Assembly (NCBI GenBank): GCA_964384945.1
Contig: CAYLMK010000006.1
Span: 124,001 to 188,000 of the forward strand
Direction of reading: 5' to 3'
DNA length: 64,000 nucleotides
From: S015-6 sp964384945
Lineage (GTDB): Bacteria; Desulfobacterota; DSWW01
Shown: positions 25,288 through 32,973 of the stretch, piece by piece
Layout: each line of letters begins with the position of its first letter
How positions within the stretch are numbered: the first letter of the stretch is position 1
Notes under the pieces: generated by a model
Database searches by the model: none
The model's input: only the letters and a program-made list of their open reading frames with translations
Told to the model about the DNA's origin: nothing
Made by a program: the position numbers and the translations under genes

Positions 25288-26856
25288 TCAACGGACAGGC
25301 ATTACCTGAAATCCTCTCGGAATGGCAGGCGGGACGTCGTCCCTCCAGGAGACGGCGACCGTACACGCATCCGAAGACTGGAGACCTTCATTGTCCGTAA
25401 CGGTCAACTGGAAGGTCAGCAGCGCCCCGGCCGGCCCGACGTTCGGCGCCGTGAACGAAGGCGCCGCGGCCGAAGGATCGGAGAGCGAGACCGAAGCCCC
25501 GCCTGTCTGTGTCCAGGAATAGGAGAGGACCGTACCGTCCGGGTCATCGGAACCGGCCCCGGACAGCACCACCACGTCCCCCTCGGTCACGGTCTGGTCC
25601 GCACCCGCATCCGCAATAGGCGCCTGATTCAGGTCCGAGACATTGATGATCACCGAGTCCGTGCCAGAGAGCCCGCCGCGGTCGGTCACGGTGAGCCGAA
25701 ACGTCAATGCCACGCCGGCGGGGCCCGCGGAGGGCGCGGTGAACTGAGGCGTAGGCGAGGTGGGGCTGGAGAGGGGTACCGGCGTACCCGCGGTCTGGGT
25801 CCACAGGTACGAAGCAATCCCATCGTCCGGGTCGCTTGAGCCCGAGCCGTTCAGAACAACCGGGGTGCCCTCTCCGACCGTGCGGTCGGGCCCGGCATTG
25901 GCCGTGGGTGCCAGGTTCACCCAGGAGACGTTCACGATGCAGGAATCGGTGGCCTGGAGCCCCTCGTTGTCGGTCACGGTCAGTTGGAAGCTGAGCGAGA
26001 CGCCGCCCGGGCCGACATTCGGGGCCTTGAAGGTCGGGCGTGCGGTAAGACGACTGGAGAGCGATACCGCGACCCCGCCTGTCTGGGTCCAGGAATAGGA
26101 GGCAATGGTCCCGTCCGGATCCGAAGAGTTCGAGCCATTCAGCGTGACCGATTCCCCTTCCCCCACCGTCTGATCAGGACCCGCATCTGCCGTCGGGGCC
26201 TGATTCACGTTCGAGACGTTTACGATGACGGTATCCGTGTCCGTGAGCCCGCCGTTGTCCCGCACGGTCAGCTCAAAAACAAGCGCCGCGCCGCTCGGGC
26301 CCACCAGCGGGGTCGTGAACCAGGGCGTTGCGGACCCCGGGTTCGAGAGGCTCACACTCGCACCGGCGGTCTGGCGCCACGCGTAGGAAACAATCGTCCC
26401 GTCGGCGTCCGAAGAATTGGATCCGTCGAGCGTGACCCTCTGGCTCTCGCTCGCCGTCCGATCCGGGCCCGCATCCGCCGTGGGCGCTACGTTTTGCACG
26501 GCCTCATACAGGACCTCGTTCGAATCGCCGCTTTCGTTCCCCGAGCTATCAAAGGCCCTGGCCACGAAATAGAGACTTGTATTATCGGGAAGCCCTCGGA
26601 TCGTGCACGTGGTGGATGTTCCCTGCCAATCCGGTCGAGCGTAGTTGTAGGACTGTCCCTGCGCACGAGCAAAGAGCCGGTAGCCGGCCAGGTCCGGCTC
26701 ACTGTTCGGGTCCCACGCAAGCGTGATGTCGACCGGGAAGGCCTCTGCCGGCAAGAGCAGGAAGAGCACAACGGCCAGGATTCCCCCCCCCATCGATCGG
26801 GAAGATCGTCCGTTTCCGGGTCTTTCTCGGGCCGGCAGAAAACGGAATTGTGTCAT
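25288..26856 (-). CDS. Secreted protein with FN3 domain and four tandem PKD-like domains
   Basis: The 522-residue product has a signal peptide (hydrophobic 25-37, cleavage near AEA-FPV). An FN3 domain spans about 42-120 (ITLAWDPNSEPDLAGYRLFA). Four tandem PKD-like units of exactly 96 residues cover 124-219, 220-315, 316-411 and 412-507. Each begins AP-x-A-[DN]-AG-x-D and contains the SYxWxQT motif. Only 15 residues follow, starting like another FN3 domain (VPPAIPRGFQV), so the protein may be truncated. Such proteins are extracellular adhesive or glycan-contact scaffolds. AAGGAGG lies 7 bases before the ATG. A sigma-54-like promoter sits about 125 bases upstream. Confidence 0.92.
   Translation of the reverse strand: MTQFRFLPARERPGNGRSSRSMGGGILAVVLFLLLPAEAFPVDITLAWDPNSEPDLAGYRLFARAQGQSYNYARPDWQGTSTTCTIRGLPDNTSLYFVARAFDSSGNESGDSNEVLYEAVQNVAPTADAGPDRTASESQRVTLDGSNSSDADGTIVSYAWRQTAGASVSLSNPGSATPWFTTPLVGPSGAALVFELTVRDNGGLTDTDTVIVNVSNVNQAPTADAGPDQTVGEGESVTLNGSNSSDPDGTIASYSWTQTGGVAVSLSSRLTARPTFKAPNVGPGGVSLSFQLTVTDNEGLQATDSCIVNVSWVNLAPTANAGPDRTVGEGTPVVLNGSGSSDPDDGIASYLWTQTAGTPVPLSSPTSPTPQFTAPSAGPAGVALTFRLTVTDRGGLSGTDSVIINVSDLNQAPIADAGADQTVTEGDVVVLSGAGSDDPDGTVLSYSWTQTGGASVSLSDPSAAAPSFTAPNVGPAGALLTFQLTVTDNEGLQSSDACTVAVSWRDDVPPAIPRGFQVMPVR
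25336..26487 (-). repeat. Four tandem 288-bp repeats encoding PKD-like domains
   Basis: Four in-frame units of exactly 288 bases occur with no insertion or deletion between them. They are diverged in sequence but share long blocks, indicating duplication within the gene. Confidence 0.9.
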
Positions 26857-27226
26857 CGACTCGCCTCCTTCTCCTTACAGGCGAACACGGTTCCAAACGA
26901 AATCAACGGATCCTTCCGAGGTCCCGGCAGACACGAGGATCTCTCAGACCGGGATACTTTGCAACAATTACAGCTGTTTAGCAAACAATATGCCAGGCCC
27001 ACGCCATCCCCGGTTGCCAAGCCCATAATACACTCCAACCATCGGCATTCAAAAGAAAAAAAGGGAGGGTGCCTGCCGAACCGAATCGCGATCCCTTGCC
27101 TGGATTGGAGTTTTAGGGAAAAGGATGTGCCACGCTTACCAAATCGTACTTGCCGATCCTTGACACGGCCGAGGGTCCGCTGTTGAAACGGCGAGGATGC
27201 GTTCTGTCGCTTTCACAGGAAGGCCC
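26857..27226. other. Intergenic region upstream of the PKD-repeat gene
   Basis: This 370-base gap has no supported gene. It includes an A-rich run near 27054-27065, an imperfect inverted repeat (TTTGC...GCAAA) around 26960-26985 and the sigma-54-like promoter listed separately. It also lies downstream of the asparagine-synthetase-like gene. Confidence 0.6.
26980..26995 (-). promoter_or_regulatory. Candidate sigma-54 (-24/-12) promoter for the PKD-repeat gene
   Basis: On the minus strand the text is TGGCATATTGTTTGCT. It matches the TGGCAY-N5-TTGCW consensus with the correct GG-to-GC spacing. Transcription would begin near 26968, leaving a leader of about 110 bases. Confidence 0.55.
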
Positions 27227-29203
27227 CTAGAGGTAATCCTGCAGGCGGGCAGGGGGGGCCAAGAGGGAACTGTTCTCAACGAACTGCTTGTGCCACACAT
27301 CGAAGACAAGCAGGAACATGATTCGGTTCACCTTTGAGCTGTAGTAATTGTACCAATACGTAGGACGGGTTTCGGCCTGCTCGTACGTGTCGAACAAGGA
27401 TTTCAAATAGTCCCTTCTGAAAAGGGACTTCATCAGCCGGGAATGCAGCAGGTGATCGTAGATTCGCTTGCGCAGGATGGGGTCTCCCATGAACAGGCGG
27501 AGCGGCACGAATCCCCCTTGCTTGGGTTTTTTCATGATTTCCTCCGGCAGCAGGCTCGCAACGGCCAGGCGCTGCAGGTACTTGGCCTGGGATGTTCCCC
27601 GCAAGAGATCGAGCATCGACCCTTTCCTTTTCAATTGTCGATCCAGGGAAAGGAGAAAATCGACGACCTCCTTGTCGAGAAAGCTCTCCCGGATGGTCAT
27701 GCCGAGGAAGTTCGCCATCCGTCCCGACTTCACCATCACGTTTTCGTTCGCGTAGTGAAGTAGATCCTGATGCACCAGAACGAAATTGTACAGATCTTCG
27801 TAGCTCCGGCTCGGCAAACGAAGACGATTGTCGATGATCTGCGGAATCCGTCCCCTTGCCCTGTCCGCGTAAAGGCAGGAAAGCTCTCGCGCATCGTACC
27901 CGTAGAAATACCAGTCGTTCAGGTCATTGACCCTGCAGAGGAGCAGTCTCGTTTTGAAAAGAAGATTGTCCCGATTGTAGAAGAGGTCGCCCCGCATCGC
28001 GCCGGTGATCGCGTGAGAAAGGCCGCGCAAGTGCGTTCTGTCGAGAAGATACCTCAAGGTGGTGGGCAGGGTTTTGACAAATCCCCCGGTTCCGAAGAGC
28101 TGATCCGCCCCTTCGCCGCCGATGACCACATCCACCTTTTCCTTGGCGGACCGCAAGCCAAGATACGTGAGGAAAAGGCCAAGCTCGAAGTAGGGTTCTT
28201 CCAGACCCCAGATCAGCTCCGGCAACGCATCGATCTCCCGGCCCGTGATCACATACTCGAAATGCTCGGTGTCGAAGTGTCTGGCGACGATTCGAGCGGC
28301 AGGCCGTTCGTCGAATGCAGGATCATCGAACCCGATCGTGAAGGTCTTGATGCTTCTGCCCGCGACACGGGCCGCCAGGGCGACGTTCGTGCTCGTGTCC
28401 AGGCCTCCACTCAGGAAGACCCCCACGTCCCTGTCGGACTCCATCCTTGCCGCAATCGACTTTTCCATCAGGTCCAGGTAGGTCCTGGTTGCCTGTCGCT
28501 CGTCTTTCACCTTGTCCGCCGGTATGTCGAAGAACGCGTGTCTCCTTTGCCTGACTCCTGCCCTCGAGAATACGATCATCTCACCCGGAGAGAGTTTCTG
28601 GACACCCTTGAAGATCGTTCGGGGCGACGGGATGTAGGAGTACTTCAGGAAGAGATTGAGCGACTCGTATTGGACCTCTCTGGCGAAGTCGGGAAGGGCC
28701 ATCAACGAGCGGAGGTGGGTGGCGAAGGCAAGACAAGAGCCCCGCCGCATCCAGTAGACCGGATGCGCCAGGCCGAACCGGTCGTTCAGGAGCAGCAGTT
28801 TCTCCTTCTCCTTGTCCCAGAGCGCAATCGAGAAGAGGCCGTTCAAACCCTCTGCCAGGGCCTCGCCGTCCCTCTCATAAAGCCGGACCAACAGGTCGAT
28901 GTCGCCGACCTCCCGCGCACCGGGCCTTTCGCCCAACCTCTCCTTCAAGTCATCACAGTTGTAGATCTCGCCGTGAAGCACGGCGTAGACAGACCCTCGA
29001 TCGTTGACGCCGATCCGGCATTTCTGAACCCTGGGATTGTGGCAGTATCTGTGGATCGCGAATCCGAAGGAGGCTTCCGCATGCAGAACGGGTCGACCCT
29101 TCTGTCCCCCATCGCCCAAAAACGCGGCCATATCCTCCAGCAGGCCCGCTTGCATGGGCGCGCGACCGTCCTCCAGGCTGATGATGCCTGCGATCCCCTC
29201 CAT
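27227..29203 (-). CDS. Asparagine-synthetase-like protein lacking the glutaminase cysteine
   Basis: The 658-residue protein has both AsnB domains. The N-terminal class II glutaminase fold is recognisable (GIAGIISLEDG, AVLHGEIYNCDDLKERLG). The C-terminal synthetase domain has the ATP-pyrophosphatase P-loop FLSGGLDTSTN near residue 268. The mature N-terminus reads M-E-G-I-A-G: glutamate replaces the essential Cys2, so glutamine hydrolysis should be lost. AAGGAGGGGG lies 6 bases before this ATG, making the start secure. SGGLDTS also differs from the usual SGGLDSS. It may use ammonia, or amidate another acceptor, for example in glycoconjugate modification. A canonical AsnB is at 60.0-61.9 kb. Confidence 0.88.
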   Translation of the reverse strand: MEGIAGIISLEDGRAPMQAGLLEDMAAFLGDGGQKGRPVLHAEASFGFAIHRYCHNPRVQKCRIGVNDRGSVYAVLHGEIYNCDDLKERLGERPGAREVGDIDLLVRLYERDGEALAEGLNGLFSIALWDKEKEKLLLLNDRFGLAHPVYWMRRGSCLAFATHLRSLMALPDFAREVQYESLNLFLKYSYIPSPRTIFKGVQKLSPGEMIVFSRAGVRQRRHAFFDIPADKVKDERQATRTYLDLMEKSIAARMESDRDVGVFLSGGLDTSTNVALAARVAGRSIKTFTIGFDDPAFDERPAARIVARHFDTEHFEYVITGREIDALPELIWGLEEPYFELGLFLTYLGLRSAKEKVDVVIGGEGADQLFGTGGFVKTLPTTLRYLLDRTHLRGLSHAITGAMRGDLFYNRDNLLFKTRLLLCRVNDLNDWYFYGYDARELSCLYADRARGRIPQIIDNRLRLPSRSYEDLYNFVLVHQDLLHYANENVMVKSGRMANFLGMTIRESFLDKEVVDFLLSLDRQLKRKGSMLDLLRGTSQAKYLQRLAVASLLPEEIMKKPKQGGFVPLRLFMGDPILRKRIYDHLLHSRLMKSLFRRDYLKSLFDTYEQAETRPTYWYNYYSSKVNRIMFLLVFDVWHKQFVENSSLLAPPARLQDYL

Positions 29204-29315
29204 GGATGACCCCCTCCTTGCGGACATTGCGGGAAGCCCGGCGGCGGTGCGGCGATCTGCCGGTCAAGCCATCGCTCTTTTCCGGGTCCGGTTCCGGCTT
29301 GAAATGCAGGTCGCC

Positions 29316-29337
29316 CGCCTCGCTCGCTTGCGAGGCG
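29316..29337. repeat. Perfect hairpin between tatD and the AsnB-like gene
   Basis: An 8-bp perfect stem CGCCTCGC/GCGAGGCG with a 6-base loop lies 12 bases after the tatD stop. There is no T-run, so termination is uncertain. Confidence 0.5.
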
Positions 29338-29348
29338 TCGGCCCCCCG

Positions 29349-30179
29349 CTAGACTTTGGCGCCATGCACGATTCCTTTGGGCAACCGGAACAGGCGGATC
29401 ACGTTCTCGGTCGTGATCCTCGCCACCTCTTCAACCGGCCGACCGTATACCTCCGCCACAGCCTCGGCCACATGAACCACATGGGCCGGTTCGTTCCTCT
29501 TGCCGCGAAACGGAACCGGGGCGAGGTAGGGGCAGTCGGTTTCCACAAACACCCTCTCGATCGGGATCTTCCTCAGCACCTCGCGAAGGGACCCCGCCTT
29601 GGGGAAGGTGATGACACCGGTGAAGGAAATGTGCAGGCCCAGGTCCAGCACCTGCCTTGCCAGGGCTTCATCGCCGGAGAAGCAATGGACAACCCCACGC
29701 AGAGGCTCTCCCCCGGCTTCTGCGAGGGCCTCACGCAGGATGGCGACCGTATCCCCGTCCGCCTCGCGGGTGTGGATGACCACGGGAAGGCCGGTTTCAC
29801 GCGCCATTGCCAGGAACTTCCGGAAGGTCTCCCTCTGCACATCCCTCGGCGAGTGCATGTAATGGTAGTCAAGGCCGGTCTCCCCGATCGCGACCACCTT
29901 CGGGTGACGCGCCAAAATCCGTATCTCGCCGTACCAGGCAGGCTCGATCCGCTCGGCATCGTGCGGATGAACCCCCACCGTTGCAAAGACCCGTTCGTAC
30001 TGTTCAGCCAGGCCCGGGGCCTTCCGGATCTCGTCGACCGATTCGCCCACGCCCACAGTGATTACAGCGCCCAGGCCTGCAGCCCAGGCCCGCTCGATCA
30101 CCTGGCGCCGGTCGCCGTCGAAGGCCTTCCCATCCAGGTGAGCATGCGAATCGATGAGAAGAGGACGCGGTATGGTCAT
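29349..30179 (-). CDS. tatD: TatD-family metal-dependent DNase
   Basis: The 276-residue TIM-barrel hydrolase has the family ligands. These are DSHAHLD (about 10-16), GETGLDYHY (about 98-106), VIHTREAD, HCFSGDE and the final ETDCPYLAP (about 210-218). TatD enzymes act as 3'-5' exonucleases or deoxyribonucleases in DNA repair. Length matches the family. It begins 39 bases after ricT on the same strand and ends the nrdJ-tmk-holB-ricT-tatD run, an arrangement similar to that in many bacteria where metG often lies between. Confidence 0.95.
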   Translation of the reverse strand: MTIPRPLLIDSHAHLDGKAFDGDRRQVIERAWAAGLGAVITVGVGESVDEIRKAPGLAEQYERVFATVGVHPHDAERIEPAWYGEIRILARHPKVVAIGETGLDYHYMHSPRDVQRETFRKFLAMARETGLPVVIHTREADGDTVAILREALAEAGGEPLRGVVHCFSGDEALARQVLDLGLHISFTGVITFPKAGSLREVLRKIPIERVFVETDCPYLAPVPFRGKRNEPAHVVHVAEAVAEVYGRPVEEVARITTENVIRLFRLPKGIVHGAKV

Positions 30180-30218
30180 CTTGCTTTGAAAGCCCGGAGC
30201 ACACCCTGCGAAAGGGAT

Positions 30219-31079
30219 TCAGGACACGCCGGCCGGGTCGGTCGGTTCGCTCTTGATCTCGTGCGGACCCACCTCCACCTCCTTGCCGCCTTCCAGTTCG
30301 ACAACGACCGTCCCCTCCAGGGGGTTCTGACGGGTTACCTTCCCTCTCTCCGAGCCGACCAGGACCTTCTTGCCGCACTTGGGAAGGGCCCTGCTCATCT
30401 TCTTGTAGATGGCATGCTCGAAGGTCAGGCAGCACATCAGGCGGCCGCACACGCCGGAGATCTTCGAAGGGTTCAGCGGCAGGTTCTGATCCTTGGCCAT
30501 TCGCACCGATACGGGCTCGAAATCCTTCAGGAAGCTCTGGCAGCAGAGCTCCCGGCCGCAACAACCGATACCGCCCACGAGCCGCGCCTTGTCCCGCACC
30601 CCGATCTGCCGCATCTCGATGCGTGTGTTGAGCGAACGGGCAAGGTTCTTGACCAGCTCCCTGAAATCGATCCTGCCGTCCGCGGTGAAATAGAAAACCG
30701 CCTTGCTCCGGTCGAAGAAGTACTGCACCGTGACCAGGTTCATGTCGAGCCTGAACTCACCCGCCTTTTCCACGCAGAGCTGATGGGCCTTCTTCTCCAG
30801 CTCCCTTCGCTCCTTCTCCCGCTCGAGGTCCTTCGGGGTGGCCTTGCGCAAGACCTTCTTCAAGGAGTCCGCGCAGGTCCTGCAGCCGGTCTCGACAGCC
30901 TCGATCACGACCGTCCCCACGCCGTCCCCCCGGTCCGTCTCTGCCACCACAAGGTCCCCGTTCTTCAGATTGAGGTGGTTGCGGTTGTACGGGTAGGTGT
31001 TGGGCAAATCCGCAAACCGAACGTTTACGATCTCGTAAGCCGACGGGCTTCGGACATTCGGCTCTTCCGCGTTGTTCAT
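30219..31079 (-). CDS. ricT: RicT/YaaT PSP1-domain protein
   Basis: The 286-residue protein carries the PSP1 domain and the cysteine pattern of RicT: CGRELCCQSFLKDFEPVS and GVCGRLMCCLTFE (about 170-215). In Bacillus these cysteines help bind [4Fe-4S] clusters in the RicAFT complex that supports mRNA maturation by RNase Y. Here the role is inferred by homology. AAAGGA lies 7 bases before the ATG. The position downstream of holB is a widely conserved neighbourhood. Confidence 0.93.
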   Translation of the reverse strand: MNNAEEPNVRSPSAYEIVNVRFADLPNTYPYNRNHLNLKNGDLVVAETDRGDGVGTVVIEAVETGCRTCADSLKKVLRKATPKDLEREKERRELEKKAHQLCVEKAGEFRLDMNLVTVQYFFDRSKAVFYFTADGRIDFRELVKNLARSLNTRIEMRQIGVRDKARLVGGIGCCGRELCCQSFLKDFEPVSVRMAKDQNLPLNPSKISGVCGRLMCCLTFEHAIYKKMSRALPKCGKKVLVGSERGKVTRQNPLEGTVVVELEGGKEVEVGPHEIKSEPTDPAGVS

Positions 31080-31207
31080 CGCATGTCCTTTCCTGTTCTA
31101 TATCCAAGGCCAGGCCCCTTGGGCTTGGAGATTGCGAGAGGAGCGGTGAAGAAACGGAAGACTGCTGGCGAAGCATGGCAGGCCCCCGTCACAGCGTCCC
31201 TGGCAGC

Positions 31208-32233
31208 TCATGCCGCATAGCCGCACAGCTTGAGGAGCAACGCCTCCATCACCAATCGCTTGTTCAGGTTGAACGGCCCGAGAAGATCCCGCCTTGCCTG
31301 CCGGACCGCCTCGATTCTGAAAATCGTCTCTTCCGGGTCCTCCCCTTCCGAGGCCTCGGTGATTTCCTTTGCGTAGTCGCTGTTGATCATGCGCTCCGGG
31401 AGGCCGATCCGGCAAACCAGGAGATCCCGGAACCACGCCTCGTAAAGATCGAACACTTCCAGAAGATCGTCGGACCGGTTCAGGTCTTCCGCAAAGCTCA
31501 CCAAGTCCTTCTGCGGCCCTGATGCCAGGAAGCCGCGAAGGCGGTCAATCCACTTCCTCCTCCCCTCGCTTACCCACTTCGGATCCATTCGCAGCGCCTT
31601 CCCCGGGCTTCCTCCTGCAAGGGCCGAACCCAGGGAGAGCGCCGGCCCGGAAAACGCTTCCCGCTCTGCAAGCAACCTTTCCAGGTCCTCCCGGACAAGG
31701 GGAGAGAAATAGAGGGGCTGACACCGGGAGACGATCGTCGGAAGAAGCCGGCTCCGGGTAGGGCTGATCAGAACGAGAAGGCTTGCCGGCGGAGGTTCCT
31801 CCAGGGTCTTGAGAAACGCATTCGAGGCGGGCGCATTCATCTTGTCCGCCCCTTCGAAAATCCCCACCTTCCAGCCGCCCTCGAAGCTTCTCACCGAGAT
31901 CCAGCGCTGGAACTCCCGGATCTGCTCGATCCGGATCGTGCCGAGATCGGGGTCCACCACCCACTCCCTGTTTTCATCCCGGACCTCCGGCCGGACAACG
32001 GTCACGTCCGGATGGCCCTCCCTGGCCACCCTGGCACAGGCCGAACAGAGGCCGCAGCAATCCCCTTCCTTTTCCCTGCACATCAACGCCTGCGCAAGGG
32101 TCAGGGCGGTCTTGAATCGGCCCAGGCCTTCCGGGCCGTAGAACAAGTACGCATGCGGCAGCCTGTTGTCCAGCAGCGCCCGTTTGAGGACTCGCTTGGC
32201 CCGCTCCTGCCCGAGTATATCTACAAAAGGCAT
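31208..32233 (-). CDS. holB: DNA polymerase III delta' subunit
   Basis: The 341-residue clamp-loader subunit begins FVDILGQERAKRVLKRAL. A degenerate P-loop region (HAYLFYGPEGLGRFKTAL) comes next, then the zinc module CCGLCSACARVAREGHPD. The sensor motif PTRSRLLPTIVSRCQPLYF is near residue 165. These match HolB. It assembles with tau/gamma and delta to load the beta clamp. It starts 11 bases after tmk, indicating co-transcription and probably coupling. Confidence 0.95.
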   Translation of the reverse strand: MPFVDILGQERAKRVLKRALLDNRLPHAYLFYGPEGLGRFKTALTLAQALMCREKEGDCCGLCSACARVAREGHPDVTVVRPEVRDENREWVVDPDLGTIRIEQIREFQRWISVRSFEGGWKVGIFEGADKMNAPASNAFLKTLEEPPPASLLVLISPTRSRLLPTIVSRCQPLYFSPLVREDLERLLAEREAFSGPALSLGSALAGGSPGKALRMDPKWVSEGRRKWIDRLRGFLASGPQKDLVSFAEDLNRSDDLLEVFDLYEAWFRDLLVCRIGLPERMINSDYAKEITEASEGEDPEETIFRIEAVRQARRDLLGPFNLNKRLVMEALLLKLCGYAA

Positions 32234-32244
32234 GCCTGCTCCCG

Positions 32245-32886
32245 TTATTTCAACGCCTCAAGAAGACAGGTCATAACCCGGGCGTGGACTTCCTCCACCT
32301 CCCCGGCGGCATCCACCACGCGGATCCTGCGGCCGTGTTTCTCCGCCAGCCGAAGGTAGCCCTGCCGGATCTTCTCGTGAAATGCAGGGTCCTCTGTCTC
32401 CAGGCGGTCCGCATCGCGCGGGCCGACCCGCCCTTCCTGACGCCTGTACCGGGTGCGGACCCTCGCAAAGCCCTTGTTCACCGGCAGGTCCAGGAGGAGG
32501 GTCAGGTCCGGCTCGATCCCGCAGCCCGCAGCATGGTTCAGCCGTTCGATGAACTCCAGGTCGAGGCCCCGGCCGAATCCCTGGTAGGCCGTGGTCGCGT
32601 CAAAAAAGCGGTCGCAGAGGAGCAGACTGCCTTTCTTCAGCTCCGGCAGCACGACCTCGGAGATGAGCTGAGCCCTGCATGCCTCGTAAAGGAACAGCTC
32701 CGCCAGCGGACTCATGTTCGCGTGCTCGCGCGAGAGCAGCACCGACCGGACCTGTTCCCCGATCCGCGTGCCGCCGGGTTCCCGGGTCCGGACGACCGGG
32801 TACCCACGGGCCGCGAGCTTTTCTGCCGCAAGGCCCATCTGCGTGGTCTTTCCCGAGCCCTCGATGCCCTCGAAGGTAACGAACAT
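32245..32886 (-). CDS. tmk: Thymidylate kinase
   Basis: The enzyme phosphorylates dTMP to dTDP. The P-loop is FEGIEGSGKTTQ (4-15), the DR[YF] motif is CDRFFDATTAYQG (about 90-102) and the thymidine-binding TREPGGT is at about 35-41. The lid segment includes RRQEGRVGPRDADR. The 213 residues are standard. It lies between nrdJ and holB in a nucleotide/replication operon. Confidence 0.96.
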   Translation of the reverse strand: MFVTFEGIEGSGKTTQMGLAAEKLAARGYPVVRTREPGGTRIGEQVRSVLLSREHANMSPLAELFLYEACRAQLISEVVLPELKKGSLLLCDRFFDATTAYQGFGRGLDLEFIERLNHAAGCGIEPDLTLLLDLPVNKGFARVRTRYRRQEGRVGPRDADRLETEDPAFHEKIRQGYLRLAEKHGRRIRVVDAAGEVEEVHARVMTCLLEALK

Positions 32887-32973
32887 CCCACGAAAAGGGC
32901 CTCGGCCTACCGTGTCTGCGTCGGAAATGGTCGGCCCCTTTTTGCGACAAAAGTTCAGTAATTATGGCCAACT

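Noticed and set aside
25336..26487. Regular repeats considered as a CRISPR array
   Set aside because: The units are 288 bases, diverged, and encode PKD domains in one frame.
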